Source: Pogonophryne albipinna (Eukaryota > Chordata > Actinopteri > Perciformes > Artedidraconidae). Taken from it: a DNA stretch of 64,000 nucleotides. The translations under genes were made by a program, and so were the position numbers. This document shows positions 34,290-45,873 of this stretch, piece after piece; the first letter of the stretch is position 1, and the number at the start of each line of letters is the position of its first letter. The notes below the pieces were generated by a model. The model did no database searches. It was not told where the DNA came from and saw nothing but the letters and a program-made list of their open reading frames with translations. Location of the stretch: contig CM053244.1 in NCBI GenBank assembly GCA_028583405.1, positions 2,775,607-2,839,606 on the forward strand, in the 5' to 3' direction.

Positions 34290-36159
34290 GATCCTCAGCT
34301 ATGGTTTAAGCTCGCTGATTGGATGTTTTAACCGCAATGCATGCTGGGATTTGGGGTTTATATGATATGAAATCCGGAAAACATTTTAAAATAATAAAAT
34401 AATACTTAATTCCGAGTGTTCTTGCTTTTCTCTTTGAAAGTCATCACATAACGGCATTGTAATACACGGTTCGGCTGCATTACATATTACAGATCTGCCG
34501 TAGTTCTTTATTTATAGAGCCCTGATGAGAAGACCTTTGGAAAAACTGGAAGAAATGCCGCCGAAACTGAATACTTGACGTGGATCATAAATATATCAAC
34601 AATTAAACAACATCTTCAATTTCTCTTCACACAATACGTCTCCTTGCAGTATCAACACTAATTCGGCTGACATTTGATCTAATTCATATTATATTATATT
34701 TACACCATAACGGTGCACAGCTGATATAAAAGGACTTGTAGTTTTTAAAGATATTACTGATTTTCTTTGAATATAAGAATGTAAATACTGAGTCTGAAAT
34801 AGTATAGCAATATGCTGTAAAATTATGTGAAAGCATGAATAAAACTTCACATCTTCAGATGTTGTACATACATAAGTGTCCTACACTAATAATACAAATT
34901 ATTTATTAATTTTATTATGGCTGTGTGTACCTTGTGTGCACCGCCTAGTGGTTAAAGCACGTAATTGAATTATTGTTTTTATGTGTTATATTTGATTAAA
35001 AAAAATATTAAGAGTACATACTTTCATAGGGGGAAAGTAGAAGGTCTGTGATAGAAATATAGAATATAAAAAATCAAGAAGATACTATAAGTGATCTCTA
35101 CAATAAAACAGTTTAGTGCAGGATGTACAAAGATATTAATAGGAGGAGGTGCAAAACAGAAAAACGAATTAACCTTTATTTAAACATTAAATAATACTTT
35201 AGATTAAGGTCTTCTTTTAAATAAGAAAAAAACTTTGGGGGTATCTACAGATAAATATGAAGCCTGACAAAGTACTTAACGTCTAATATATTGCTTTCCT
35301 GCAATGTTAACTATGTTGAAGCACTTATTTTAACTGATATTATACATATGAATTATACTCTTATGTATGTATAAGAAATGTGCAGAATATGATAGTTTAA
35401 TGGTGGAAGTACACACATAATAGATGTCTTGTAATGCGCTGTTGAGGAACCTGTGACCCAATATTTTCATTCATTGAATACACCGTAGTTGTGTATATGA
35501 TATGTCAATAAACCTTTGAAAATCTTGAAATCTTGAAAGGGATGTGCAAAATAGCCATAATATACAGTCTTTAATTAACTATTAGTAGAGAATAATGAGT
35601 AATGAATATACTTTATTACTCGTTTCCATTCATGTCAATTGCAGATAAATGTTTAGTCTTCTCAAGCACCAACTATCAAATATCTCTCCTGATTGTTGGC
35701 ACTTGACAATCACCTCACCTGAATTCTACTCAGGTGTAACTAAAGTTTGATTTAAGGGTTTCACATTTCACGTCATTAATCAGAATCTGCAAAGTAACTC
35801 AAATAAGTGTAGTGGAGTAAAAATACCAGGTTAACCTCTGAATTGTAGTGGAGTAGAATTACAAAGTAACAATGAGCTGTCATGTGGGTATATATTAATG
35901 CTGCGCATTATGGACACAAGCGATTTTCACCCATTTATTAATTATATGTTTTACATTTGATAACACCAATGTGCTGGCATGTGTAGTTCTGGGGGGGCGT
36001 TCGATTCCAGTTTTGGATAGTCTGGCGTGGTTTCGTTCCATTTCAAACAGCTGTTTGACGCTCGTAGCTTGAAGATTAATCACGAGGACTGTAGTCCTAA
36101 ACGATAGCTGGGGATTATGGGTAGTGTTGTGTCTTCGACCATCCTAAACTCCTAGAGGC
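34290..36159. other. Non-coding interior of the inverted-repeat element
   Basis: AT-rich sequence with no transposase or other supported gene. Confidence 0.5.
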
Positions 36160-36164
36160 CTACG

Positions 36165-38675
36165 TGTGACGTTTAGATACTACTCGGACCCCAAAGCAGA
36201 GACTGACAAAAAATAAAGTTTCAATGTGTTTAATAAACAAAGTTAGTCCAAGGCAGGTACTGACGACAGGGAGCTTGGCTGGCCGTAGTCAATCCAAAAA
36301 TAAAGCTGCGGAAAAACGTTCCCGACAAAAACTCAAAAAGAACTCCTTAACCTCTTAAGCCCGAGGGTCCCCCCAGTGGACCCCCCCCACAGTTTTTTTA
36401 CGAGACTATGTCTCAGGGCTTCTTAACATTTATGAAACTATTAATGTTCCATACCCTTTTAACGCTAAGAAACTCCGCTAACTGACAATGTGAACCATTT
36501 TTAGCTAAAAGAAACACAAGAGTAATACCAAGCCTTTGAATTAGCATGGAGCGAAAAAATGCTAACTAATGATAACGGATTTTGCACAGCACTCACGGTA
36601 GAAATGCCCTTATTACTTATCGTAACTGCACAAACAAGATATACGATTTAAAGCTGAGACTCCACAGATTCCAGACATATAATATCATCACTGTAGGACC
36701 CCGAATTGCGGAGCTATCAGCCAGAAAAGAGAAAGTAAACAACATCCGGTTTAAAAAATATTACAATAATTTCGTCTTACCTTTTTTGATTTGTGATCAA
36801 AAGTTGTGTTCACCGGAATAAAAACGCCGCTCAAGGTTAATCCAATGTCTTTGTGTCACGTAGAAATTTTGACTGATAATCCTTCATCATATTTATGGCA
36901 ATATACTGGGTTTAAAATTTTGCCGTCCAGACGTGCACTTTCAGATATGCTTTGTTCGCTCTCTATTACGTCCGCTATGGTAATGTTTATGTTGATTTGG
37001 GAACTGCCCATCGATTCTATTGGTTCTGATGGTTAAGAAAAAGGTGTAAATCACACGAATCGACCAATGGGTTCCAGAGATATGGTCCTGCGTAAAGTAT
37101 AAAGAATGCCAGCCAGTTTAAGTACTTTACGCAGGCGGCTTCATTTATTGTTTACTATGTAACAGCAGGCATTGTAGCAGAACCCAGAACACACTGAGGA
37201 CAGAGCGGACAGCAGATAACGGAATTGCAGTTTTATTGCTTATAGATTATCAGCACATTTCAAAGGGGACACAGCCACATTGGATATTAACCTATGGATT
37301 AACTACATCATCGTTTTTATCGTTTTAATGCCATTGAAGACCAGTTTAGACCAGGCAAAGAGGAAGGTAAGCCATTAGCCTAGCGCATGCTAGTACCTAG
37401 CGCCACTTGTTTTGATGTACGTTTTTGTTGATAACATCGCAAGTTTGTATCTTTCAGTGTTGAGGTGGGCACCGTTAGATTCTGTGTCTTTACGATCAAA
37501 AACGATGTGTTGGATGTGCAGCTAGGATAAGTAATAAGGGAGCTAGGATAAGTAATAAGGGAGCTAGGAGTGATTTTCGGTGCAGTAATAGGTTAGCATT
37601 TTTCGCTCGGGGCTAATTCAGATGCTCACTGTTAGCATTGTGTTTTTTTTGAAAAAATAAATGAAAAAGATCAGTTAAATTAGTTTTTTCCCGTTATATG
37701 GATATAAAATATTCATAGTTTATTAAATAGTAAGGTTCCTTAGACGTTGTTTCCTGCAAATGACGCGATTTCGGTCCGTGGGGCCTATAAGTGCTATATA
37801 AATAAACTTGCCTTGCCTAAGAGGATAACAGAGTATGTTCTTATATTTTATTTTTATTTTTTTCACAACAGTTGTATTTGGATGGAATGAATACCTATAG
37901 TGAAAATTCAAAGTAATAAAATGATTTTTACAGTGAAAAAGTTCAAATAGAACTGATGGTTCCCAAATTACCCAGAGGTGAGTCCGCCTGGACTTTATTT
38001 TTCTAAACCTCTCTAAAAAGGTCAAATTTCACTTGTTTTGCATCAATCTTGATACAGGGTACTTATTATATGTTATAGTTTGGATTCCTAAAGCTTTTAG
38101 TCTACTAACCCATCATTCAAGGGTGGTTTTTACTATAAGTAATGGTTTTTTTTTTAGGCGGACATTAGAATTTACATGTTTTTACTATGTTCCATCTGAA
38201 TTTACTTTAAAATAAAAACATCTATATTGATTCTGACACTTCTACATCCAACTCACAGATGTAACCTTGCTTTGAGAGAAAAGATTATTAATTTACCCCT
38301 TTTAGAAGTGAAGATATAGTCTTTGTTGTGTTAGTGGCATTTTCGAGCCTGAAACCTGAAAAACAGGCTCAGGGCTTAAGAGGTTAACTAACTGCAAAGT
38401 GAACAACCACAGACTCCAGGCTGCAGACAAGCACTCCGGACCGCGGGACAGCATGTAATACTCTGGCAGAGAAGTGAGGTGAGGGCCAGGCTCTTAAAGA
38501 GCAGGTTAATCATGAGTGGGAACAGGTGTGCCTCATCTGCAGCCAGGAGTAAACCAGCCACGCCCCCCTGTCACACACCAGCCCTGCAGAGACGGAAAGA
38601 CAGAGTAGAGAGGGGTAAAAGGAGCGCACACAAGTAAAACACAAAAACAACAAAAAACCCATGCAAAACATAACA
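36165..38675 (-). repeat. Gypsy 3' LTR, split by a TTAA element
   Basis: With the 2,033-bp insert and one TTAA copy removed it is 474 bp and matches the 5' LTR except for about three positions (two near 38589, one near 38658). Its outer edge abuts the CTACG duplication. Confidence 0.9.
36351..38383. mobile_element. TTAA-flanked piggyBac-like non-autonomous element, copy 2
   Basis: This is the inverted counterpart of 3817-5902, with CCTCTTAAGCCCGAGG and CTCAGGGCTTAAGAGG ends and TTAA at 36347-36350 and 38384-38387. Insertion into the Gypsy 3' LTR is proven by the empty site in the 5' LTR. It lacks the palindrome and the long A-run of copy 1. Confidence 0.95.
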
Positions 38676-38690
38676 GTACCCCCCCCTCAA
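38676..38690 (-). promoter_or_regulatory. Gypsy polypurine tract
   Basis: A GAGGGGGGGG run on the minus strand, three bases before the 3' LTR TGTTATG, fits the plus-strand primer site. The pol stop codon (38687-38689) overlaps its start. Confidence 0.7.
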
Positions 38691-39943
38691 CGGACGCCTC
38701 CTGGCGGCCTACCAGGTCCATCCGGGTAACGGACATAAAAGTCTCTCAAGAGTTTTGGGTCCAAAATGAGCGAGCGAGAAACCCATTGTCGCTCCTCTGG
38801 CCCATACCCCTCCCAATCCACTAAATACTGGTATCTACGGCCCCGCCTTCGAATTTTCAGCAACCTCCGTACAGTGAAGGCCGGGTGGTTGTCGATGAGC
38901 CGGGGGGGTGGAGGGGGTTCGGTCGGAGGGCAAAGAGGGCTGCAGGAAACTCTCTTAAGGAGTGACACATGAAAAGTGGGGTGCACCTTCAAGGCAAGAG
39001 GCAACTTAAGTCTAACCACACTAGGATTGATGACCCGTTCTATCTCATAAGGTCCAATGTACCTGGGAGTGAGTTTCCGAGAATCAGTTTGAAGAGGGAG
39101 GTCACGGGAGGAAAGCCAAACCTTCTGGCCCGGTTGATAATCCGGAGCTGGTCGTCGATGACGATCCGCCATCCTCTGGTTCCGGGCGGAGGTGCGGGTA
39201 AGAGCTGCCCGGGCTTCACGCCAGACTCTGCGGGCTCGCCGAAGATGCCCCTGTACCGAGGGAACCGCCACCTCTCTCTCTTGAACCGGGAAAAGGGGGG
39301 GTTGGAAGCCGTTGGAAGCCATAAAGGGTGACATACCTGTGGCAGAGCACACCAGGGAGTTGTGGGCGTACTCAACCCATGGCAGATGAAGAGACCATGA
39401 GGCTGGGTTACGAGAGGCAACACAACGAAGAGCCGTTCCCAGGTCCTGATTTGCCCGCTCCGTCTGGCCATTGGTCTGGGGATGGTACCCAGAGGACAAA
39501 CTGGCCGACGCCCCCAATGCCCGGCAAAAGGCCCTCCAAACTTGGGAGGTAAACTGCGGACCCCTGTCCGAAACAATATCCTGTGGGATACCATGCAGCC
39601 TAAAAACATGCTGGGTGAGAAGAGTGGCTGTCTCGAGGGCAGAAGGTAGTTTGGGCAGAGGGACAAAGTGCACAGCCTTAGAGAAACGGTCAACGATGGT
39701 CAGAATAGTGTCATTCCCGTCTGATGGTGGGAGACCAGTCACAAAATCCACCGCAATGTGGGACCAGGGCCGGTGGGGAATGGGAAGGGGGCGAAGAAAG
39801 CCAGCGGGGGCCTGATGTGAGGCCTTGCTGCGGGCATAGACGGAACAAGCTGAGACATAGTGGGCCACCAGAAGCGTTGTCGAATTAGGGCCAGGGTCCG
39901 ATGAAAACCTGCATGGCAGGCAACCTTGGACGCGTGTCCCCAC
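38687..39943 (-). CDS. Gypsy Pol: integrase core, GPY/F module and chromodomain
   Basis: The DDE core is present: [10 protein letters not shown] with the first Asp, IVSDRGPQF with the second, and [17 protein letters not shown] with the Glu. A GPY/F-type module follows ([15 protein letters not shown]), then a C-terminal chromodomain ([30 protein letters not shown], a DP and DFY end). Chromodomains target integration by binding histone marks in this clade. The zinc-binding C-x2-C reads C-S-V-Y, so one Cys is lost. The first ~30 residues are out of the original frame. Confidence 0.92.
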   Translation of the reverse strand: MGTRVQGCLPCRFSSDPGPNSTTLLVAHYVSACSVYARSKASHQAPAGFLRPLPIPHRPWSHIAVDFVTGLPPSDGNDTILTIVDRFSKAVHFVPLPKLPSALETATLLTQHVFRLHGIPQDIVSDRGPQFTSQVWRAFCRALGASASLSSGYHPQTNGQTERANQDLGTALRCVASRNPASWSLHLPWVEYAHNSLVCSATGMSPFMASNGFQPPLFPVQEREVAVPSVQGHLRRARRVWREARAALTRTSARNQRMADRHRRPAPDYQPGQKVWLSSRDLPLQTDSRKLTPRYIGPYEIERVINPSVVRLKLPLALKVHPTFHVSLLKRVSCSPLCPPTEPPPPPRLIDNHPAFTVRRLLKIRRRGRRYQYLVDWEGYGPEERQWVSRSLILDPKLLRDFYVRYPDGPGRPPGGVR

Positions 39944-40629
39944 TGGAGCACTGGAGATCTAGCATCGGGGGAAACGAAGAGCCGGTCTGGTGGACAATCC
40001 TGAGCCGCTGGATGGTCCTCCTGGGCCTCCTGGACCACCCTTTCAATCTCCCATCTAGCTGCTCCCACGACACAGGAAGATGGCAGAATGGTTGCATCTC
40101 TTGAATCCTCCACTGGGGAAGCGAACTGCCGGGACAAGGCGTCGGCCTTCACATTCCTGGAGCCAGGCCGGTAGGTCAAGGTGAAGTTGAACCGTCCCAG
40201 GAAGAGAGCCCACCGAGCCTGGCGCGAGTTGAGCCTGCGTGCAGAGCGAAGGTAAGACAAATTCTTATGGTCCGTCCATACTATAAAAGGATGGTTGGCT
40301 CCCTCCAGCCAGTGCCTCCATTCTTGAAGAGCCAGAACCACTGCCAGCAACTCCCGATTACCAACGTCGTAATTCCTCTCAGCAGGGGTCAGCCGACGAG
40401 AGAAGAACGCACAAGGGTGGAGCTTCTGGTCTGAGGGTGAACGCTGGGATAAAACTGCCCCCACTCCAGAATCAGAGGCATCCACCTCCACCACAAACTG
40501 GACCCCTGGATCAGAATGAGAGAGCACAGGAGCAGTGGAAAACAAAGATTTCAGTTTTACAAAAGCTGCCTCCGCTGCAGGAGACCACTCAAAAGGCAAC
40601 TTGACAGAGGTGAGTTTAGTCAGAGGCAC
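39739..40629 (-). CDS. Gypsy Pol: RNase H and integrase zinc region
   Basis: This is the same frame as the upstream segment, after the TAG. RNase H features include [20 protein letters not shown]...NRELLAVV and WTDHKNL. The tail enters the integrase N-terminal region ([19 protein letters not shown]), then loses frame near 39845. The missing residues suggest a short deletion, possibly between two GTCTCAG copies. Confidence 0.85.
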   Translation of the reverse strand: MPLTKLTSVKLPFEWSPAAEAAFVKLKSLFSTAPVLSHSDPGVQFVVEVDASDSGVGAVLSQRSPSDQKLHPCAFFSRRLTPAERNYDVGNRELLAVVLALQEWRHWLEGANHPFIVWTDHKNLSYLRSARRLNSRQARWALFLGRFNFTLTYRPGSRNVKADALSRQFASPVEDSRDATILPSSCVVGAARWEIERVVQEAQEDHPAAQDCPPDRLFVSPDARSPVLQWGHASKVACHAGFHRTLALIRQRFWWPTMSQLVPSMPAARPHIRPPLAFFAPFPFPTGPGPTLRWIL

Positions 40630-40662
40630 TGCTACCCTACTATAGTCCCGAATAAACCTTCT

Positions 40663-42027
40663 CTAAAAGTTGGCAAAACCCAGAAACCTTTGCAACTGCT
40701 TCCTGTTAGCGGGAGTGGGCCACTCGGTCACTGCTTGGACCTTGGCGGGGTCAGTCCTTAATTGTCCCTTGTCGACGATAAACCCCAGGAAACTCACAGA
40801 AGAGGCACGAAGGTTGCACTTCTCAGCCTTAACGTACAGTCTGTTCTCAAGAAGTCTCTGCAGTACCAGCCTAACATGCTGGACATGCTCCTGAAGAGTG
40901 CGAGAGAAGATTAGGATGTCATCAAGGTACACAAAAACAAACCTGTTTATCATGTCACGCAAGACATCATTAATCATAGCTTGAAAAACCCCAGGTGCGT
41001 TCGTTAACCCAAAAGGCATTACTAAATACTCAAAATGTCCCCGGGGAGTATTGAATGCAGTCTTCCACTCATCCCCCTCCCTTATTCTCACCAAGTGGTA
41101 CGCATTGCGAAGATCCAACTTAGTGAAGATGGTAGCTTCATGAAGGGGAACAAAGGCTGAGTCTATGAGTGGAAGGGGGTACTTGTTCTTGACTGTGATC
41201 TCATTAAGACCTCTGTAGTCTATGCAAGGGCGTAGGGTCTTATCCTTCTTGTCCACAAAAAAGAAACCTGCGCCCATAGGCGATGAAGAGGGGCGAATAA
41301 GCCCAGCAGCGAGTGAGTCAGAGATGTAACTCTCCATGGCCTCCTTCTCTGGCCTGGAGATATTGTACAGTTTACTAGACGGAAAGGGGGTGCCAGGGAG
41401 CAAATCTATGGCACAATCGTAGGGCCGGTGAGGCGGCAAGGATAGTGCGTGGGCCTTGCTGAAAACCTCCTTGATGCTGTGATATTCAGGGGGTACGGAG
41501 ATGAGATCAATGGGTTTGAGGGGGTCTGGTGCTCTAGTAACTGTGGGGGGTACAGCAGAGTGTAAGCAATGAGAGTGACAGAATAAACTCCAGTTAACGA
41601 TAGACGAGTTGGCCCAATCTATGTGGGGGTTATGGAGCTTCAACCACGGGAAACCTAAAACGAGTGGTGACATGGGTGAGGGGATAAGGTACATGGAGAT
41701 TATCTCGTGATGGTTACCAGAGAGCTTGAGGGAAACTGGAGCAGTACGGTGGGTGACTTGGGCTAGGAGTCTCCCATCTAAGGCAAACACATCCTTAGGT
41801 TCTGGAAGAGGTTCGAAAGGGAGTTTAGACTGCATAACAAAGTCATAGTCAATGAAATTGTCATCCGCACCAGAATCTATCAAGACTTGAAGCGGAACAG
41901 AGTTCTGAGACCAAGAAATAGTTCCTTTGACTGGGATGCGGTTGGAGGAGGCTGAGTGGATAGAGGTACGGCTCATCAGTGCTCCCCCTGTCGCTGATGA
42001 GCCAGGTCTTTTGGCCGAGAAGGACAA
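40663..42027 (-). CDS. Gypsy Pol: protease and reverse transcriptase
   Basis: Residues ~45-60 carry the aspartic protease motif LIDSGADD. Reverse transcriptase follows, with LDLRNAYHL (motif A Asp), MPFGLTNAP and [11 protein letters not shown] (catalytic YLDD). It ends at TAG 40663-40665 in the conserved GFANFYRRFI-type junction, where a Tyr is expected, so a single nonsense change cuts off RNase H and integrase. The frame runs on in register afterwards. The start is taken at the first Met of the -1 frame overlapping Gag. Confidence 0.9.
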   Translation of the reverse strand: MSFSAKRPGSSATGGALMSRTSIHSASSNRIPVKGTISWSQNSVPLQVLIDSGADDNFIDYDFVMQSKLPFEPLPEPKDVFALDGRLLAQVTHRTAPVSLKLSGNHHEIISMYLIPSPMSPLVLGFPWLKLHNPHIDWANSSIVNWSLFCHSHCLHSAVPPTVTRAPDPLKPIDLISVPPEYHSIKEVFSKAHALSLPPHRPYDCAIDLLPGTPFPSSKLYNISRPEKEAMESYISDSLAAGLIRPSSSPMGAGFFFVDKKDKTLRPCIDYRGLNEITVKNKYPLPLIDSAFVPLHEATIFTKLDLRNAYHLVRIREGDEWKTAFNTPRGHFEYLVMPFGLTNAPGVFQAMINDVLRDMINRFVFVYLDDILIFSRTLQEHVQHVRLVLQRLLENRLYVKAEKCNLRASSVSFLGFIVDKGQLRTDPAKVQAVTEWPTPANRKQLQRFLGFANF

Positions 42028-42716
42028 CCGGCGCTGAAGTGACCAGCCTGGCCACAGTAGAGGCAGAGTCGCTGATGAAGACGGCGTTGATGTTCAGATT
42101 GGGTAAGCGTCATCCCTCCCAGCTGCATGGGCTCCTCCATGGGGAAGGGAGAAACCTTGGTAGCTGGAGAAGCACTGGAAGGCCAGGAGTCAGGAGGATG
42201 AAGAGAAGGTCCAGGGAACGCAGGCCGTCTAGGAAACTTGGACTGCGGGGGAAGGGAGGTGGGGCTATGCTCTCCTGATCTCTCCCTACGCCTCACGCGG
42301 AGGCGGTTATCTAATCGTGTCGCTAAAGAAATCAACTCTTCTAAGGAGGAGGTTTCATCCCTGGCAGCTAGTTCATCCCTTAAAACCTCATTTAGCCCCT
42401 TACAAAAAATTCCCAGCAAGGCCATGTCATCCCAACCGCTCTCTGCTGCAAGAATGCGGAAATCAACAGCAAAATTAGCAACAGAGCCTGAACCCTGGGT
42501 GAGTGAAAGGAGTCTTTTACCAGCCTCCTTCCCCCTCACTGGATGATCAAAAACCTTACGCATTTCTGCAGTAAATGACGACAGAGACTGACTGATAGGC
42601 GAGTTGCTGTTAGATATGGCAAGGGCCCATGCTGCTGCTTTATCACTCAGTAAGCTCATAATAAAAACAACCCTAGATCTATCAGTGGAATAAGTGAATG
42701 GTTGTTGCTCAAACAC
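41976..42716 (-). CDS. Gypsy Gag, capsid and zinc knuckle part
   Basis: The continuing frame contains the capsid-like region ([23 protein letters not shown], then a MRKVFDHP segment) and a CCHC knuckle [14 protein letters not shown] near the C-terminus for RNA binding. It stops at 41976. The pol frame overlaps by about 50 nt in the -1 register, suggesting frameshifted Gag-Pol expression. No slippery site was confirmed. Confidence 0.85.
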   Translation of the reverse strand: MFEQQPFTYSTDRSRVVFIMSLLSDKAAAWALAISNSNSPISQSLSSFTAEMRKVFDHPVRGKEAGKRLLSLTQGSGSVANFAVDFRILAAESGWDDMALLGIFCKGLNEVLRDELAARDETSSLEELISLATRLDNRLRVRRRERSGEHSPTSLPPQSKFPRRPAFPGPSLHPPDSWPSSASPATKVSPFPMEEPMQLGGMTLTQSEHQRRLHQRLCLYCGQAGHFSAGCPSRPKDLAHQRQGEH

Positions 42717-42758
42717 AAGACTACACTGGTGTAAAAACTGACTACAAGACCCTAAATC

Positions 42759-43049
42759 TCATGAATACCTGACGGGTGTGGGGATAAAGGGCTCACGAGG
42801 ATTGCAGGGCTGTCGTTCCGGATCCGCTTGAGGTGGAGGAGCAGGATCTGGAGCTTGAGCAGTGGCAGGCAGCGGGCGCGCGGAGAGGTGTGCTGCGACC
42901 TGATCCATATGGCCTCCGAGGTTGGTCACACCGGAGGTTAAATCCCGAATAGCTTCCATTACTCTCTGCAGGGCTCTGTCATGTTGCCCTATAATTACCC
43001 CCTGGGCAGCAAGCGCTTCCCTGAGTCTCTCATTCTCTGCGGGGTCCAT
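42759..43049 (-). CDS. Gypsy Gag, N-terminal part
   Basis: It begins at the first ATG after the primer-binding site (MDPAENERLREALA). A short helical, possibly coiled-coil segment is followed by a Pro/Ala-rich linker with PREPFIPTP. TGA at 42759-42761 ends it. The reading frame continues in register into the next Gag segment, so one nonsense change separates the two. Gag would form the virus-like particle. Confidence 0.8.
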   Translation of the reverse strand: MDPAENERLREALAAQGVIIGQHDRALQRVMEAIRDLTSGVTNLGGHMDQVAAHLSARPLPATAQAPDPAPPPQADPERQPCNPREPFIPTPVRYS

Positions 43050-43052
43050 GTG

Positions 43053-43063
43053 GCCAGAGTATT
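43053..43063 (-). promoter_or_regulatory. Gypsy primer-binding site, self-complementary type
   Basis: AATACTCTGGC (minus strand) lies one base inside the 5' LTR and just before the gag ATG (43047-43049). I see no fit to common tRNA 3' ends, but the site pairs perfectly with the predicted transcript start in the LTR. Confidence 0.6.
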
Positions 43064-43064
43064 C

Positions 43065-43538
43065 TGTGACGTTTAGATACTACTCGGACCCCAAAGCAGA
43101 GACTGACAAAAAATAAAGTTTCAATGTGTTTAATAAACAAAGTTAGTCCAAGGCAGGTACTGACGACAGGGAGCTTGGCTGGCCGTAGTCAATCCAAAAA
43201 TAAAGCTGCGGAAAAACGTTCCCGACAAAAACTCAAAAAGAACTCCTTAACTAACTGCAAAGTGAACAACCACAGACTCCAGGCTGCAGACAAGCACTCC
43301 GGACCGCGGGACAGCATGTAATACTCTGGCAGAGAAGTGAGGTGAGGGCCAGGCTCTTAAAGAGCAGGTTAATCATGAGTGGGAACAGGTGTGCCTCATC
43401 TGCAGCCAGGAGTAAACCAGCCACGCCCCCCTGTCACACACCAGCCCTGCATTGACGGAAAGACAGAGTAGAGAGGGGTAAAAGGAGCGCACACAAGTAA
43501 AACACAAAAACAACAAAAACCCCATGCAAAACATAACA
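43065..43538 (-). repeat. Gypsy 5' LTR (intact, 474 bp)
   Basis: On the minus strand it reads TGTTATG...CGTCACA. A TATA-like TTTAAG starts at 43361, and 31 bp downstream is the predicted start of the R region at 43330. It retains the uninterrupted CTCCTTAACTAACTGC site that the TTAA element occupies in the 3' LTR. Confidence 0.9.
43320..43330 (-). promoter_or_regulatory. Predicted Gypsy transcript 5' end / self-primer
   Basis: On the minus strand this reads GCCAGAGTATT, exactly complementary over 11 nt to the site next to the 5' LTR (43053-43063). A TATA-like TTTAAG lies 31 bp upstream. The layout matches Tf1/sushi-type elements that prime reverse transcription with their own RNA 5' end. Confidence 0.6.
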
Positions 43539-44214
43539 CTACGTCTGTTTCCGGTTATTTTTATTTTGAAATTCAGTTCCTGACGGACGCCAAAAAAGCC
43601 TGAGATTATGGAATTAAACCAATAAATAAAAGCAAAGATAATTGTGTGTTATTGGTGAGTAAATAACAGTGTGTTATTTTGAAAAGAATAACAAATTAGA
43701 AGGAAAAAAAGATTTTAAAAATACAGATTTCAGTATTCTGAGGCTCTGAGCCCCATTTATTTTCCTCACAGACGGAAACAAAAGACCGAAATTATACGAT
43801 TTAAAATAAAAGCAATAATTGTGGTTTGATATTGAGTAAGAACATGTTTTTATGAACCACACAGCTTCCGGTCTTCCACGACCCGACCGGAGAAAAAGAC
43901 GTGCTGCAGGCACGAAACACATTACCAGTAGAAATACATTGCTTTTAAAATCGTGCTGTGCAACACGAAGAAAAGGGGAAAATCGTGTTGGTGAACACGA
44001 ATCAATAGATTAAAAATCGTGTTGGTGAACACGAAATGCCATGAGACTGGGTTGGTAATGTGGTTCATGTATTTTCAGACACTTCGCACAACAACGAACC
44101 AAGATCAAACAATCAGAATCAGGTTTACTGCCAAGTAGGTTTACACATACAAGGAATTAGCTAAAGTGTATAAAGTGCATGCTTTGTGCATATGATCACA
44201 ATTGGAGCAATTAA

Positions 44215-44669
44215 AGGTCCCCTATTATTATTGTCTTTCATCAATATATTATAGGTCTCAGATATATACAAAACATGTCTCTGAAGTGTTTGGCTCGAAA
44301 TACCAAAAAGATCACTCATTGAAGCATCCCATAATCCCCTCTGTTTCAGCCCTGTTTCAAAAGTGCTGATTCTCTGTCTGTTATTTTAGATGAAAATAAG
44401 GAGCCACTCCCTACGCCTCTCTGAGAGATATTTGGTTAAAAAGAACACAATGGTGCTCTCGGATGAGATTCAGGTGATAAGGTGGGGGGGTGCTACCTTG
44501 GTTGGTTACACAAGCCAAAAAATCCTTATGACATCACAAAGTGGCCCAAATCTGATCAGCTCATTTTCCGGATCAGGACAAAAAGTGAGCGAATCTTTTT
44601 TCCTGAAACTTTCAGGATCTCTTTACACAGAGGGGACACATGTTTATGTATTTTGCATAATAGGTGACC
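44215..44669. mobile_element. TTAA-flanked MITE (455 bp)
   Basis: It starts AGGTCCCCTATTATTATTG and ends GCATAATAGGTGACC, with TTAA at 44211-44214 and 44670-44673. It is related to the split element at 13251 and 19843. The right-hand TTAA is also the left TTAA of the next element. Confidence 0.75.
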
Positions 44670-44673
44670 TTAA

Positions 44674-45869
44674 GGCGAGACACCCCAGGTGAATAGGGTA
44701 TTTTTTTTAACTTAAAGGTATCAGCTAGACATTTCTCCAGTTAATTACTTACAATAAGGCAATTGCTTTTTGTATTACAAGTTTTCTGAAATAGCATGTT
44801 TAAATATGCAAATGATCTATTATCTCATTAAATATGCACATATTTTAACACATTTCAGGAATCAAAATCTGAACTTTGGATAAAGCCAGGTTCAAAATTA
44901 TTGTTTCATTTTGTAGTAATATTAATATCTAAGGCTTTTACAGAAGGGATTTTGGATATCTCTTTTTATCACTCCATAAATCAGAAAATACTGTCAACAG
45001 CCCTAAAATATCAATTTTCGCCATGTTTTTAAGTATACAATGTTGTATAATTCAGGCTATGAATGATATATGAACAAACCCTTCTGTAAAAGCCTTCATA
45101 ATATTGATAGGAATATAACTGGAAGGTTTGGTGTATGTACGTGCTACTGAAGTTGAAATTTCGAAGTCAGAGTAGGAGAAAAAACTCATTTTGAGAAAAC
45201 GACCTTTAAAGATTGCAGTGAGGCGCTAGCTAAACCCTCCTGTTCTTTGGATGATAGCTTGCGCATCGACGCACTCCGTGAAGGTATTTCATGTTCGGGG
45301 TCATTTGTTTTTTGTATAACCTTGCTTCGTGCAAGTGACAATTGTTGTCGTCTTCTCTGTGAACGTTTTTTTCGCCGTTCTTTTGCCATTTTGAGATTTC
45401 AATTTCTAGCGGAAAGCTAACCAGGAAGTGTTTTAGCACACCACGTGACGCATCTGAACGAATCACGTTGTGAGAAATTGACACCAGCCAATGAGATTTC
45501 GTTTCTTGGTTTAAGACCCCTTTGTGCTTTCACGATTGGTTGCTGATACAAAGGAAATGACCATATTTGGATCTGATGAGATTGTGCAGGAGAGACACAG
45601 CTTTCCAACGATATCTCTGTTGACATGGTGCACACGGCGGTCGCGGTATTTTATGTTACGTTAGAATGCTAACTTTTGGTGAATTTAGGAGAAATCTACA
45701 GACGCAAATAGACAAACTATAGTAAAATAAACACTTAAATGTGTATTTTGTACGTTTTCCTTCCAAAAGCCTGAAAGAAAACATGTTATAGAATCAAAAT
45801 AGCACAAAATCTCAAAATTGACCAGTACTTGAAAAACGCCTGCCGTACTTTTGCCTGCCGTGTCTCGCC
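44674..45869. mobile_element. TTAA-flanked element with GGCGAGACAC termini (1,196 bp)
   Basis: It starts GGCGAGACACCCCAGG and ends GCCTGCCGTGTCTCGCC, with TTAA on both sides (44670-44673, 45870-45873). It is the uninterrupted counterpart of the inverted copy at 6250-13246 and supplies empty sites for two insertions there. The minus-strand frame of 67 aa (45186-45389, basic, MAKERRKKRSQRRRQQLSL) is also present in broken form in the other copy; no function is known. Confidence 0.85.
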
Positions 45870-45873
45870 TTAA

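Larger units (their letters stand above)
36165..43538 (-). mobile_element. Gypsy (chromovirus-type) LTR retrotransposon, young but broken
   Basis: Two 474-bp LTRs bound the element, with a 5-bp TSD CTACG at 36160-36164 and 43539-43543. On the minus strand the order is gag, protease, reverse transcriptase, RNase H, integrase, chromodomain, as in chromodomain-bearing Gypsy elements. By eye the LTRs differ at only 3 of 474 positions, so insertion is recent. Defects are a TGA in gag, a TAG between reverse transcriptase and RNase H, and a frameshift in the integrase zinc region. A TTAA element sits in the 3' LTR. Confidence 0.95.
33753..44054. mobile_element. Inverted-repeat element hosting a Gypsy element
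   Basis: It starts CAACCCAGTCTCATGG and ends CCATGAGACTGGGTTG, flanked by GTAATGT (33746-33752, 44055-44061), a 7-bp TSD. The outer arms (33753-34273 and 43544-44054) are highly similar, including an open frame present in both. Weaker arm similarity continues inward to the Gypsy junction at 36164. Without the Gypsy insertion it would be about 2.9 kb, with no transposase. A 7-bp TSD would suit a P-like element, but that is only a guess. Confidence 0.8.

Noticed and set aside
34930..34970. GCCTAGTGGTTAAAGCAC, similar to a tRNA internal promoter motif
   Set aside because: No cloverleaf arms or A box at the right distance could be drawn.
38766..42546. Several 65-120-aa plus-strand frames across the Gypsy body
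   Set aside because: They are antisense shadows of the Gypsy gag-pol frames, with no motifs of their own.
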